Source: Flavobacteriaceae bacterium (lineage in GTDB: Bacteria > Bacteroidota > Bacteroidia > Flavobacteriales > Flavobacteriaceae). From it: 38,376 bases of DNA. Positions 16,231 to 26,143 of this stretch are shown here, in pieces. The notes beneath the pieces are model-generated. The model was not told where the DNA came from and ran no database searches. It was given only the letters and a program-made list of their open reading frames with translations. The stretch's first letter is position 1. Every line of letters begins with the position of its first letter. The stretch lies in NCBI GenBank assembly GCA_029252105.1, contig JAQXCA010000018.1, positions 1-38,376 of the forward strand, given 5' to 3'. The position numbers and the translations under genes were made by a program.

Positions 16231-19200
16231 TATTATTCTTAAAATAGTCCTGTACCTTCAACTTGTACTTCTGACGCAAAGGTAAGCTTTGTCGGTTTAA
16301 TATCTCTGTGGTATTAAAGTATTGTTTGATGGTTTCTAGACTCGGGACTGGAACCTGAAAACGCCCTGAGTTATTAGTGTTGGAAACACGCTTAGTGTCC
16401 TCGCCTTGTTGCTGAACTGCCTTCTCTAGTTTTAATAACTGGTGTTTTAAGGCTGTCATATCATCGAGTGATTTGCTTGTAAGTCCTTGATTGATAAGGT
16501 TTTGTTCTATTTTTTCCATGGCATCAAGAAGCGAATTCCCGTTACCTCTTAAGCCGTTTTTATCTAATAAATCTTGGAGTGCATTACGCAAGCTTTGTTG
16601 TTTTTTGAAAATCTCAAACAACTCTCCTGTGTCCACTTCGGAATCGCCCTCTTGTACGCTTTGTCCGTTTTGACCGCCGTTTACACCGTCTTTTCCCTGC
16701 TTGCCGTTCTTACCACTTTGTCCCTCCTTTGAGCTAAGACTCCCTTCCTTACCTTCATCAGAGCTCTGTTGAGAACCGTCCTTCCCTTTCTCTGAGCCCT
16801 CTTGTTCACCGTTTGGCTGTCCTGAAGATTTACCGAGCTCTTTTTCCATCTGTTTATTCAATTCCTCTTGACTCATTATAATGTCTGGAAGCTGCATTTC
16901 GCCTTCGCCTTGACCTGGCGATATTTGCATTTGCATTTCCATATTATCCAACGTATTGCTTAACTTATCGGCTAAGGAATTTGTCGCCGAAACAACAAAT
17001 TGTTGAGCACCTATCGCCTTGCGAAAACTGTTCTCAGAAAGTAACTCAAGGCTTTTATCAATATTAAAATAAACTTCTGTAATTTCTTTATTTATAGGTT
17101 CTGAAATCTTTGGTTGCCTGAGCGACAAAGAAAACAGGCTGTCGTCAATGTGTTCAAAGTGTTCACGCAAATCATTTTGCTTTACAAGACGTTTCGCATA
17201 ATCGGTGTTGGTATTAGAAGTGGACTGAAACCGCTTCATGAGGGCTTCTTGATCAAATGAAAACAACAGTAAATTATCTAGAATTTTACGCAACATATCA
17301 ATGTCTTCGCTCATTTGCTCACCGCTTCCGCTACTCATTTGTTGAGCCATTTGCTGACTCATTTGTTGCATTTTTTGTGCCGCCTTTTGTTGGCTTTTTT
17401 GTGCCTTTTTGGAACGCTTGCTTTGTTCTTGAGTGTCTGAAGACCCCTCTTTTTTACCTAAGTCCTCGCTTGCTTGTTTCTGGTCATTTTTAATCGATTC
17501 TTCTAGGCTTGGGTCGTCAGGTAATGCTAAAGGTTTTGAAAGGCTCTCGTTATCTTTTCTTAAAGCATCTAGATCTTTTTGAAGATCCTCAAATTCAGTG
17601 TTCAGCTTGTCTTGCGCTTCCTTGGTGTTATTTTCTTCTGAAGCCTTAGATAATTCTGTTTGTTCTTCAGAGAGTACGTCTAGGGTGGTTTTAATTTGTT
17701 CTGCTTTTTTAGTGACATAAAAACGCTTAGTGAGTTCCAATAATTGTTCTAAACTGCGTTGTTTGTTTTTGTTTTGCTTCGCCATGTCATCCAATTTCTC
17801 GGCTAGGGCTTCTTTATTAATTTTATCCGTAACTTTCTTCAGCTCTTCCAGTAACTTTTCATCTTTTTTGAGAGCCTCCTGCTGTGCTTCAAGGCGGTTT
17901 TCTAAGGCATCTTTAAAAGGATCCTCAGCATTAGATTTCTCAAACTGGTTTAAATTTTCCTGCATTTTCTTGTTGAAATTTTTCAACATCTTGTCCTGTG
18001 CTTGTTGACGCTCTAAAAATGACTTTAACTTTTGTTGATCACTAAAATTAAGCTGTTCCTTTTCTTTTTGATTTTTGGAGAGGGTTTCCAAGTTTTTATC
18101 TTGTTCGGATAACGCATTTAATGCCTTTTGAAATTCCTTAGTTAATTCGTTTTGTTCTTTAAGCTGAAGGTCTTGAATTGTGTTTTCGCTTTTGGAATTA
18201 TAATTAAATACACGGCTTCGTGTTGTTTTAGTGTTGTGAAAAGGGTCGTTGTCTGCAACTTCAAAATAGAGTGCATAGGCAGTGTCGTCAATGAGCTCTA
18301 AGTTGGAAGGGAAAGCATGAGTAAACTCTTGAAAGGTTGTAGCGTTGGATGGTAAAACGAGTTCAGAACGATTAGCCATATCGTCGACAGGGTAATAGAA
18401 AAGTTTTAAGTTACTGATGCCATAATCATCAGAGATTTGGCCATAAAAATACAACGATTCCTGAAGGGTTGAGTCTTGTTTCATTTCAACCTTGATCGCT
18501 GGCGATTGGTCCTTAACCGATTTTATAGAAAACGTAAGACGTTCATAATTTTTAAGCTGAGTATTACTCGTTTGTATGGTATAATTTAAAGATTCAAAAA
18601 CACGTTTGCTGTAGTAAAAATTGTGGGTGTTTTGATTAAAAAAAGCTATGGTATCTTTATAAGCAAACGCCACTGTATCGGTTGATTTGGTTCGTAAATC
18701 CCACCTCAGTATAGTGCCTTCAGGAATTGTGGCATTGCCGTTGTTTGTAATGTTCTCATCGCTTTTGCCTGTATAGGCTGGATAATCTAGATACATGTCA
18801 AAACTCAACAATACAGGAATAGGCGACACCTCTAAGCGGTAGCGTTTAGACTCCAATTCATTGGCTGTTAAGCTGAAATTAAGAGCAAATTTTGGTTGAG
18901 TAAAGGTATATTCAAAAACCCCTAGTTGGGTTTGACTAAGAATATAAGCTTCTTCATTATAAACAATTTGAACATCTTCTGGCACCACAGACCCAACGGT
19001 TTTGACGACTACCGTAAAAGGAGTGTTTTCAATAGCTTCAAGACTCGTGTTCATTACAAAAAACTCAAACGGAGCAGGTGGAGCGTAGGCTGTTTTGTAA
19101 TTCACAACACGGTCTAGACTATCGGTGAATACAGCTTGTTTACCAAACAAGATACACACAAAAATAATAAGAAGTGGCGCTGCTGCATACCGCAAATATT

Positions 19201-19804
19201 TAAGATTATCAGAGAAATTGACCGCACTTTTAAAAGGGATTATGCTTAAGTTTTTCGATTTTTGTTCGATGCTAGCTAATAGAAATTCCGTTTGTTCCGA
19301 TTGTTGATTGAGCTGAAGAACGTTTAAAAGTTTGTCTTTCACTTCTGGAAAATGATCGCCCACAATTTTTGATGCGGCTTCAAGGTTAATGCCGTTTTGG
19401 AGTTTAAAGTATTTGGCTAACGGAATTAATATAAACCCATAAAACAAAAGTGCTTCAACACCAATACCACCAGCAAACAAAAGCCGTCGACCAAAAGAAT
19501 TCAACCAAAAAAAATGCTCTATACTCAGTATTAGAAAAACATATAGCAATCCTATGGCGAAAAACAACAACGCACCTTTTAAAAGCGCACTGATATAATA
19601 GCGCCTAATAAAGTGTTCGAGTTTTTGCTCTATAAGATAAAAGCTGTCCAAGTGTGATTCGTTTTGAGGTACTAAAATTACAATAATAATCCATAATGCG
19701 TGTGCGTTAATATTGATTTGTGAAAAATTATTAGTGTGCGAAAACGAAAGGGGTAAGCGTTCTGATTGTTGCCTTGATAATAAAACGCTACCGTAGAAAT
19801 CCAT
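16223..19804 (-). CDS. DUF4175 family large membrane protein with coiled-coil and low-complexity regions
   Basis: A very large Bacteroidota-type protein, up to 1193 residues. It has two membrane helices near residues 73-101 and 107-132, a third at about 210-230, then a long extracytoplasmic part with Ig-like beta segments (about 250-520). This is followed by an extended charged coiled coil (about 540-770), a Q/M-rich stretch (about 801-828) and a G/K/S/Q-rich linker (about 1000-1055). The function of the family is unknown. The first about 50 residues look unlike the family, whose N terminus normally starts just before the IEQKLEHFIRRYY segment. A TTG at 19651 (LDSFYLIEQK) is a possible true start, so the 5' end is uncertain. 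It leads the ybeY-mnmG transcript. Confidence 0.8.
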   Translation of the reverse strand: MDFYGSVLLSRQQSERLPLSFSHTNNFSQININAHALWIIIVILVPQNESHLDSFYLIEQKLEHFIRRYYISALLKGALLFFAIGLLYVFLILSIEHFFWLNSFGRRLLFAGGIGVEALLFYGFILIPLAKYFKLQNGINLEAASKIVGDHFPEVKDKLLNVLQLNQQSEQTEFLLASIEQKSKNLSIIPFKSAVNFSDNLKYLRYAAAPLLIIFVCILFGKQAVFTDSLDRVVNYKTAYAPPAPFEFFVMNTSLEAIENTPFTVVVKTVGSVVPEDVQIVYNEEAYILSQTQLGVFEYTFTQPKFALNFSLTANELESKRYRLEVSPIPVLLSFDMYLDYPAYTGKSDENITNNGNATIPEGTILRWDLRTKSTDTVAFAYKDTIAFFNQNTHNFYYSKRVFESLNYTIQTSNTQLKNYERLTFSIKSVKDQSPAIKVEMKQDSTLQESLYFYGQISDDYGISNLKLFYYPVDDMANRSELVLPSNATTFQEFTHAFPSNLELIDDTAYALYFEVADNDPFHNTKTTRSRVFNYNSKSENTIQDLQLKEQNELTKEFQKALNALSEQDKNLETLSKNQKEKEQLNFSDQQKLKSFLERQQAQDKMLKNFNKKMQENLNQFEKSNAEDPFKDALENRLEAQQEALKKDEKLLEELKKVTDKINKEALAEKLDDMAKQNKNKQRSLEQLLELTKRFYVTKKAEQIKTTLDVLSEEQTELSKASEENNTKEAQDKLNTEFEDLQKDLDALRKDNESLSKPLALPDDPSLEESIKNDQKQASEDLGKKEGSSDTQEQSKRSKKAQKSQQKAAQKMQQMSQQMAQQMSSGSGEQMSEDIDMLRKILDNLLLFSFDQEALMKRFQSTSNTNTDYAKRLVKQNDLREHFEHIDDSLFSLSLRQPKISEPINKEITEVYFNIDKSLELLSENSFRKAIGAQQFVVSATNSLADKLSNTLDNMEMQMQISPGQGEGEMQLPDIIMSQEELNKQMEKELGKSSGQPNGEQEGSEKGKDGSQQSSDEGKEGSLSSKEGQSGKNGKQGKDGVNGGQNGQSVQEGDSEVDTGELFEIFKKQQSLRNALQDLLDKNGLRGNGNSLLDAMEKIEQNLINQGLTSKSLDDMTALKHQLLKLEKAVQQQGEDTKRVSNTNNSGRFQVPVPSLETIKQYFNTTEILNRQSLPLRQKYKLKVQDYFKNNND

Positions 19805-20180
19805 TTGTATGGCTGGTGTACAAAAACTAGTGTTTACATAAAAGATGGGTTGTAAACAAAAAGAATAGGTAGCACCTGTTTATTTCACAACGCAGAAGAT
19901 TACGTTATAGCTGTGTGGCTGATTGTCCAAGTCTAAAAGGAACTATTGATGATCTGATCATTTTTAGAATGGATAAAAGTAAATTTTTAATTATCAAACA
20001 AAAGGATTTATACAGCAGAAGAGGGCTTTTATGCAATGGTTTTGGCTGTGACTGGTATTTTAAAAATAATGCTGTTTTCTTTACATCAAAACGGAAAGAA
20101 TCACAAAACATTTAGTAAATTAGAGGCATAAACGCGAAGCTAACTAAACACAAACGCTACTTTATAAACCAAAAAGCTGA
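19805..20180. other. Gene-free interval at the switch of coding direction
   Basis: 376 bases between the divergent DUF4175 and PhzF-like genes. Open frames of 66-68 codons exist on both strands across 19905-20115, but they mirror each other and resemble no family I know, so I do not call a gene. No perfect DnaA box (TTATCCACA or its complement), no tRNA and no strong hairpin was seen. Promoters for both flanking genes should lie here, but no full TTTG-N20-TANNTTTG match was found. Confidence 0.5.
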
Positions 20181-20966
20181 ATGGAGTTAGACATTTATCA
20201 AATTGATGCCTTTGCAGAAAGTGTATTTGGAGGCAACCCAGCTGCGGTCTGCCCTTTAGACGAATGGATGGATGCGGCGATTATGCAAAAGATTGCTGAA
20301 GAAAACAATTTATCAGAAACAGCATTCTTTGTTGGAAAAGAAGGTAGCTATGAAATTCGATGGTTTATGCCTCATGGCGAAATTGATCTTTGTGGACACG
20401 CTACTTTAGCTTCTGCTTATGTTATTTTCAATTACTTGGAACCTCATTTGGAACTTATACGTTTTGACTCTAAAAGTGGTGTTTTGAAAGCTCAAAAAAC
20501 TAAAGAAGATACCATTGTTCTAGATTTTCCCTCGCGACCTCCAAAAAAAATAGACCTCCCAAAAGCGGTGTTTTCTGCGTTTAATTATAAACCCATAGAT
20601 GCTGCGGCTAGTAGAGACTTGATCTTACGTTTTGATTCTGAAGAGGAAATTAGGACTCTTAAATGTGATGTACGTACTCTAAAAGAATTACCCTATTTAT
20701 GTGTTATTGCGACCGCAAAAGGCCGTGAGGCCGATTTTGTGTCTAGAGTGTTTGATGCAAATGCATCAATACCCGAAGACCCTGTTACGGGTTCTGCACA
20801 CGCGTCTTTAATTCCATATTGGCAGAAAAGATTGAATAAAACGGATTTTTATGCCAAACAATTATCGCAAAGACAGGGCGATTTAATTTGTAGCATTGAC
20901 AATGACAGAGTATACATCGCGGGGAAAGCCGTTTTATACCTTAAAGGAACTATTTATATCTCTTAA
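20181..20966 (+). CDS. PhzF family isomerase-like protein
   Basis: A 261-residue member of the PhzF / YddE superfamily (diaminopimelate epimerase fold). Visible motifs are the N-terminal IDAFAESVFGGNPAAV, the proposed catalytic glutamate E46 in NNLSETAFF, MPHGEIDLCGHATLASA, and the second-half DPVTGSAHASL, which forms the other side of the active site. PhzF itself isomerises a phenazine precursor, but most homologues have unknown substrates and no phenazine genes are nearby, so only the family can be given. It stands first on the rightward side, with an 81-base gap to the next gene. Confidence 0.93.
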   Translation: MELDIYQIDAFAESVFGGNPAAVCPLDEWMDAAIMQKIAEENNLSETAFFVGKEGSYEIRWFMPHGEIDLCGHATLASAYVIFNYLEPHLELIRFDSKSGVLKAQKTKEDTIVLDFPSRPPKKIDLPKAVFSAFNYKPIDAAASRDLILRFDSEEEIRTLKCDVRTLKELPYLCVIATAKGREADFVSRVFDANASIPEDPVTGSAHASLIPYWQKRLNKTDFYAKQLSQRQGDLICSIDNDRVYIAGKAVLYLKGTIYIS

Positions 20967-21047
20967 TACTAGTAAAATAATTAATTGCTATAAACACGCT
21001 GCTAACTTTTTAAAAAACTATTACCACTAATACTATCGTAGAAAGTC

Positions 21048-21647
21048 ATGAGGAAAATACTGAAATACCTGAAAAAATTACGTTTGCAAAAAAAAGTATA
21101 CTTAAAGGAATACATCCCAATAAAAAAGACAGCTCCAGAAAAAACAATCCCCGTTGTTACGGCATGGAAAGGTCTAGAACTGATTATTGAAGATATATTA
21201 AATCAGTTTAATATTGAACGAGGGAGTTGTATTGAGTTTGGTGTAGAGTTTGGGTTTTCGTCAGTGGTGTTCTCAAATTACTTTAAAACGGTTAAGGGAG
21301 TTGACATATTTATTGGTGATGAGCATACCACACATAAAGGCGACCATTATGAGCAAACGAGAAACTCTTTAGTTGACTTCAAAAACATTGAATTATTTAA
21401 ATCTGACTATAGAGATTGGATAAAAAAAGACACAAATCAATATGACTTTGCCCATGTTGATATTGTTCATAACTACAAGGAAACATACGAATGTGGTCTT
21501 TGGGCGGTACAACACAGTAAATGCTGTATTTTCCATGACACAGATAGTTTTATAGAAGTAAGGCGTGCGGTGTATGATATCGCAAAAAAAACAGGAAAGC
21601 GCGTGTATAATTACCCTCATCATCATGGGTTGGGAATTATTGTTTAA
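21048..21647 (+). CDS. Class I SAM-dependent methyltransferase-like protein
   Basis: A 199-residue protein with a basic N terminus and a Rossmann-type methyltransferase core: motif I CIEFGVEFGFSSVVFS at about 60-75, VKGVDIFIG (strand 2 acidic residue), a loop with ELFKSDYRDWI, and YDFAHVDIVHNYKETYECG around strand 4. This resembles the Methyltransf_24 type found among glycan and natural-product enzymes. C-terminal FHDTDSFIEVRRAV is also typical of that group. Substrate is unknown. The gene is isolated, with 81 bases before it and a 231-base gap after it, and no partner gene points to a pathway. Confidence 0.78.
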   Translation: MRKILKYLKKLRLQKKVYLKEYIPIKKTAPEKTIPVVTAWKGLELIIEDILNQFNIERGSCIEFGVEFGFSSVVFSNYFKTVKGVDIFIGDEHTTHKGDHYEQTRNSLVDFKNIELFKSDYRDWIKKDTNQYDFAHVDIVHNYKETYECGLWAVQHSKCCIFHDTDSFIEVRRAVYDIAKKTGKRVYNYPHHHGLGIIV

Positions 21648-21878
21648 AACGCACAATTCGGATCGTTTGGCCTAATCCGGTATTTTGTTTTTTAACGCCC
21701 TAGGCTACAACACGAATCCCTTCGTATGGTTAGTGCAAAAAAAATAGTGTCACTGTAAAAGAGCGTTGTAAGTAAAAGCGTGAACAGCGATTATAAATTA
21801 TAGAATCCTGTATGTGTAAAATTAAAAAGGATGATGTATCGGCCTAGAAGAATTTAGAATAACCTCTAAAACAGAAAA
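21648..21878. other. Intergenic stretch with a weak hairpin
   Basis: 231 bases without a credible gene. Near its left end CGGAT and ATCCG form a 5-bp stem around a loop, followed by a T-rich run (about 21659-21700), which could end transcription of the methyltransferase-like gene. The rest shows nothing recognisable. Confidence 0.3.
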
Positions 21879-22256
21879 ATGAAAGTTACTGCAGAAAAGA
21901 ATGAAAAAGTCGCTAAGCTGTACTTTGCGTCCATTTATCCGCTTTACTTGAATAGGCTGGAGAAGAATGGCAGAACAAAAGAAGAGCTCAACCAAGTCAT
22001 AGAATGGTTTACTGGTTTTGATAAAGATGATTTACAAGCGCTGATTAAAGAGAACGTAACTTTTGGAGCGTTTTTTCAAAAGGCTACAATACATCCTAAC
22101 GCACATATGATTAAAGGCGTTGTTTGTGGGTATCGAATTGAAGACATCGAAGATGAATTTGAACTGTATAAACAATGTAGACGTATGGAAAAACTCATTG
22201 ATGAATTGGCAAGGGGGCGAAAAATGGAGAAAATTTTACGAAAAGAAAAACGTTGA
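21879..22256 (+). CDS. DUF2200 family protein
   Basis: A 125-residue soluble protein that matches the DUF2200 family along its length: a start like KVAKLYFASIYPLYLNRLEKNGRTKEEL, the VIEWFTGFD segment, PNAHMIKGVVCGYRIEDIED in the middle and a C-terminal MEKLIDELARGRKMEKIL. The family's function is not known. The length and the natural ending after the MEKILRK segment show that the gene is complete. The TGA stop at 22254-22256 is followed, in the same frame, by a DUF6958-like sequence. Confidence 0.9.
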   Translation: MKVTAEKNEKVAKLYFASIYPLYLNRLEKNGRTKEELNQVIEWFTGFDKDDLQALIKENVTFGAFFQKATIHPNAHMIKGVVCGYRIEDIEDEFELYKQCRRMEKLIDELARGRKMEKILRKEKR

Positions 22257-22556
22257 AGCTTTAAAGAATCTCGAATCTTAACAAAACACCCACAAGGAAA
22301 AGCTGGGGTAAATATCCTCAAGGAAAAATATGACTTCATAAAGACCTTTATTCTAAAAACCGTCACAGATCATAACGAAATAACCTTTGTTAAATTATCA
22401 GATTTGGCGGTAGAAGCATTGAGCCCTACGTTTGACGGAAAAGTAGTCTGGTACATTGTAACGGTGAAACTGGATTTGGAGGCACGCGCTATTATTGAAC
22501 GTATCCCAAAAACAAATCCACACAAACTGAGATTGAAAAAACAATCATATAAATGA
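22257..22556 (+). pseudogene. DUF6958-like reading frame without a start codon
   Basis: Translating in frame from just after the DUF2200 stop gives about 99 codons to TGA at 22554-22556. They contain ILTKHPQGKAGVNILKEKYD, then FIKTFILKTVTDHNE, FDGKVVWYIVTVKLDLEAR and IERIPKTNPHKLR, a pattern I recognise as the small family DUF6958. No ATG, GTG or TTG precedes the conserved part in this frame, and the frame is continuous with DUF2200 apart from one TGA. The most likely reading is a gene that lost its 5' end next to DUF2200. Expression by stop readthrough, an unusual start, or a sequencing error at the junction are alternatives. The reading frame itself is undamaged, which suggests that the loss is recent or that it is still used. 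Confidence 0.6.
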
Positions 22557-22638
22557 GGAGTGTGTTCAGTTAAAAAACAAAATAAACTCTCAGTCCTTAT
22601 CAATCCCTTCTAACTTTCATAAAAACCCCGCCTATTTC

Positions 22639-22670
22639 TTTGGGGAATGCGCCCAGCAATTCTATCTTTG
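22639..22670 (+). promoter_or_regulatory. Bacteroidota-type promoter of gltX
   Basis: TTTG at 22639-22642 and TATCTTTG at 22663-22670 are separated by 20 bases, a full match to the TTTG-N19-21-TANNTTTG promoter. The -7 element ends 18 bases before the gltX ATG, giving a short leader. Confidence 0.65.
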
Positions 22671-22688
22671 TAGCACTAATACAAGACC

Positions 22689-24206
22689 ATGAACACTCCT
22701 ATTCGCGTACGATTTGCACCTAGCCCTACAGGGCCACTCCATATTGGAGGTGTGCGAACCGCTCTTTTTAATTATCTATTTGCAAAAAAACGCGGCGGCA
22801 CCTTTGTGCTTCGTATAGAAGATACCGACCAAAAACGCTATGTTGATGGTGCTGAAGATTATATCGTAAATGCACTAGATTGGTGTAATATTCCGTTTGA
22901 TGAAGGTCCTGGAAAAGATGGTGGTTTTGGCCCATACAGACAAAGTGAGCGTAAGCATTTATACAAACAGTATGTCGATTTACTAATTAAAAATAACAAG
23001 GCATATTATGCGTTTGATACAGCGGAAGCGCTAGACGAAGAGCGTAAAAACCACGAAACAAAAGGTAAAACTTTTATCTATAATTGGCACAACCGAACAC
23101 GAGGTCGATTGATTAATTCCTTGGTGTTATCCAAAGAAGAGGTGGCTAAAAAAATTGCAAATGGCGACGACTATGTCGTGCGTTTTTTGGCGCCTCAGGA
23201 CGAAATTCTTGAACTTACGGACCGTGTTAGAGGCCAAATAAAAATTGACACAAACACTCTAGATGATAAAGTGTTGTTTAAGTCGGATGGAATGCCCACT
23301 TATCACCTCGCTAATGTGGTCGACGATTATTTAATGAAAATCACACACGTCATACGTGGTGAAGAATGGTTGCCATCGCTAGCTTTACACCAACTGCTCT
23401 ATGCGGCATTTGGTTGGGAAGCGCCTGAATTTGCACACTTACCATTGATACTAAAACCCACAGGAAAAGGAAAATTAAGCAAACGGGATGGTGATAAACT
23501 AGGGTTTCCAGTGTTTCCGCTAAATTGGGAAGACCCCTCTACAAATAGCACTTCAAAAGGCTACAAAGAAAGCGGTTACTTTGCAGGAGCGGTCATCAAT
23601 TTCTTAGCATTCTTGGGGTGGAACCCTGGCACAGAACAGGAACTTTTTGACTTGAATGAACTTGTAGAAGCGTTTAACTTAAAAAATGTAAACAAAGCCG
23701 GAGCTCGCTTTGATCCAGATAAAACAAAATGGTTCAACCATCAGTACATGCAGAAAGCAGAAAATGACGATCTGACATCAGCATTTATAAAGGTAACTCC
23801 AGAGCTTGCGCCTATAGACACCGGTTTTGTAAAGCTTGTGGTTAACCTCATCAAAGAACGCGCAACCTTTCCTTCAGAGTTTTGGGGATTAAGCCACTAC
23901 TTTTTCAAAGCGCCTGAAAACTTTGCAGAAGCAGCACTTAAAAAAGCGTGGAAAGAGCACTCTAAAGACCTTATGCTACAATTGATTACGGTTCTTGAAA
24001 CAGCCGATGACAGTAGTGTTGAGGCGCTTCAAGACACTGTGAAAGGATGGATCACCCGAAACGAAATCGGCTTTGGAAAAATCATGATGCCACTTAGGGT
24101 GGCGCTTGTGGGTGCGCTTGAAGGAGTTGATGTTTTTGATATTATGTACTTAATTGGATCGTCCGAAACCATCAAACGGATCCAAACCCTTATTGACCGT
24201 CATTAA
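22689..24206 (+). CDS. gltX: Glutamate--tRNA ligase
   Basis: Class I aminoacyl-tRNA synthetase charging tRNA-Glu. The 505-residue protein starts with RFAPSPTGPLHIGG; the HIGH-type motif is at residues 18-21. GKLSKRDG near residue 260 is the KMSKS-type loop. FVLRIEDTD and HVIRGEEWL are further family signatures, and the C-terminal part is the helical anticodon-binding domain. Length and motifs show a complete, functional gene. It has its own promoter and is followed by lepA after 70 bases. Whether it also charges tRNA-Gln (non-discriminating type) cannot be decided from this window. Confidence 0.97.
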   Translation: MNTPIRVRFAPSPTGPLHIGGVRTALFNYLFAKKRGGTFVLRIEDTDQKRYVDGAEDYIVNALDWCNIPFDEGPGKDGGFGPYRQSERKHLYKQYVDLLIKNNKAYYAFDTAEALDEERKNHETKGKTFIYNWHNRTRGRLINSLVLSKEEVAKKIANGDDYVVRFLAPQDEILELTDRVRGQIKIDTNTLDDKVLFKSDGMPTYHLANVVDDYLMKITHVIRGEEWLPSLALHQLLYAAFGWEAPEFAHLPLILKPTGKGKLSKRDGDKLGFPVFPLNWEDPSTNSTSKGYKESGYFAGAVINFLAFLGWNPGTEQELFDLNELVEAFNLKNVNKAGARFDPDKTKWFNHQYMQKAENDDLTSAFIKVTPELAPIDTGFVKLVVNLIKERATFPSEFWGLSHYFFKAPENFAEAALKKAWKEHSKDLMLQLITVLETADDSSVEALQDTVKGWITRNEIGFGKIMMPLRVALVGALEGVDVFDIMYLIGSSETIKRIQTLIDRH

Positions 24207-24276
24207 TAAATCTAATGTTGTGTAAGAAATTTGATTACTTTTGCCTTCGCATACAACGCATCTTGAACTAGAGTAA

Positions 24277-26073
24277 ATGAAGCATATTAGAAACTTTTGT
24301 ATCATCGCCCATATTGACCACGGTAAAAGCACCTTGGCAGACCGTCTATTGGATTTTACTGGCGCCGTAACCGAGCGTGAAAAGCAAAGCCAATTACTAG
24401 ACAGTATGGATTTAGAGCGGGAGCGTGGTATTACCATCAAGTCGCATGCGATTCAAATGGAGTATAACTATAAAGGTCAAGACTATATTTTAAATTTAAT
24501 TGACACGCCTGGTCATGTCGATTTTAGCTATGAAGTCTCTCGATCAATCGCAGCCTGCGAAGGCGCGCTTTTAATTGTCGATGCCGCTCAAAGTATTCAA
24601 GCGCAAACCATTTCAAACTTATACTTAGCACTAGAAAATGATTTAGAAATTATTCCTGTTTTAAATAAGGTTGATTTACCAAGTGCAAACCCCGAAGAAG
24701 TAACCGATGATATTGTAGAGCTGCTAGGGTGTGATGCCTCAGAAGTGATTCCTGCAAGTGCAAAAACAGGGATTGGGATTGAAGCGATTCTGACTGCTAT
24801 TATAGAAGCTATTCCACCGCCAAAAGGCGATCCAGAAGCACCACTACAAGCGCTTGTTTTTGATTCTGTTTACAACTCTTTCAGAGGGGTTGAAACGTAT
24901 TTTAAAATTGTAAATGGTAGTATTAAAAAAAACCAACAGGTAAAATTTATAGCAACTGGAAAAGTATATGGTGCAGATGAGGTCGGAACTTTAAACCTCA
25001 CCCAAACGCCAAAAAAAGAAATTAAAACTGGTGATGTTGGATACCTTATTACGGGGATAAAAGATGCGCGTGAAGTAAAGGTTGGAGATACCATTACAGA
25101 TGCAAAATTCCCAACAACCGAAGCCGTAGAGGGGTTTGAGGATGTTAAACCCATGGTTTTTGCAGGACTTTATCCCGTGGATACCGAAGAATACGAGGAG
25201 CTTCGTGCGTCTATGGAAAAGCTACAATTAAATGATGCGTCCTTGGTGTTTCAGGCAGAAAGTTCTGCGGCATTAGGGTTTGGTTTTCGATGTGGCTTTT
25301 TAGGAATGTTGCATTTAGAGATTATACAAGAACGTTTAGAGCGTGAATTTAATATGACGGTAATTACAACCGTTCCTAACGTATCTTACCATGCTTACAC
25401 GCGTAAGAATCCTGATACGATTGTCATACTTAATAATCCAACAGATTTACCTGATCCTTCTGGGTTAGACCGAATTGAAGAGCCTTATATTAAAGCCTCT
25501 ATCATCACAAAGTCTGATTTTGTTGGTAATGTGATGTCGTTATGTATTGAAAAACGTGGACAAATTACAAGTCAAAATTACTTAACTCCAGAGCGCGTAG
25601 AACTAACTTTTGATATGCCTTTGGCAGAAATCGTGTTTGATTTTTATGACCGATTGAAAACCGTTTCAAAAGGTTATGCATCCTTTGATTATTCACCAAT
25701 TGGAATGCGCGTTTCAAAATTAGTACGTGTCGATGTGTTGTTAAACGGACAAACTGTTGATGCGCTTTCGGCATTAATTCACATAGAAAACTCAGTTACT
25801 ATAGGCAAAAAAATGTGTGCCAAACTAAAAGAACTCATCCCAAGACAACAATTTGACATTCCCATTCAAGCGGCGATTGGCGCAAAAATTATTTCTAGAG
25901 AGACTGTGAAGGCGGTTCGTAAAGATGTCACTGCCAAGTGTTATGGTGGCGATATTTCAAGAAAACGAAAGCTTTTAGAAAATCAGAAAAAAGGTAAAAA
26001 ACGAATGCGTCAGGTCGGAAGTGTTGAAATTCCTCAAGAAGCATTTATGGCTGTTCTTAAGCTCAACGATTAA
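24277..26073 (+). CDS. lepA: Translation elongation factor 4 (LepA GTPase)
   Basis: Ribosome-associated GTPase of the EF-G-like family, involved in translation initiation/elongation quality. The 598-residue length is exact for LepA. G1 is AHIDHGKS at 11-18, then the switch I segment ERGITIKS, G3 DTPGH and G4 NKVD. The LepA-specific C-terminal domain is visible as [20 protein letters not shown] near the end, with GKKRMRQVG before the stop. A -7-like TACTTTTG at 24236-24243 lies 33 bases before the ATG, without a good -33 partner. Start and stop are unambiguous. Confidence 0.98.
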   Translation: MKHIRNFCIIAHIDHGKSTLADRLLDFTGAVTEREKQSQLLDSMDLERERGITIKSHAIQMEYNYKGQDYILNLIDTPGHVDFSYEVSRSIAACEGALLIVDAAQSIQAQTISNLYLALENDLEIIPVLNKVDLPSANPEEVTDDIVELLGCDASEVIPASAKTGIGIEAILTAIIEAIPPPKGDPEAPLQALVFDSVYNSFRGVETYFKIVNGSIKKNQQVKFIATGKVYGADEVGTLNLTQTPKKEIKTGDVGYLITGIKDAREVKVGDTITDAKFPTTEAVEGFEDVKPMVFAGLYPVDTEEYEELRASMEKLQLNDASLVFQAESSAALGFGFRCGFLGMLHLEIIQERLEREFNMTVITTVPNVSYHAYTRKNPDTIVILNNPTDLPDPSGLDRIEEPYIKASIITKSDFVGNVMSLCIEKRGQITSQNYLTPERVELTFDMPLAEIVFDFYDRLKTVSKGYASFDYSPIGMRVSKLVRVDVLLNGQTVDALSALIHIENSVTIGKKMCAKLKELIPRQQFDIPIQAAIGAKIISRETVKAVRKDVTAKCYGGDISRKRKLLENQKKGKKRMRQVGSVEIPQEAFMAVLKLND

Positions 26074-26143
26074 TCTGATTTTTGGTTTTTATAGTTTTAA
26101 AGAAAGTCTTATATTTCAGGATAATCTTTAAACATAAAATTGA

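Noticed and set aside
19905-20115. Open frames of 66 and 68 codons on opposite strands in the gene-free gap.
   Set aside because: They mirror each other, have no recognisable family, and lack promoter support; probably chance.
21648-21878. Short inverted repeats considered as integron attC site or mobile-element end.
   Set aside because: No integrase, no conserved core sites and no repeat elsewhere in the window.
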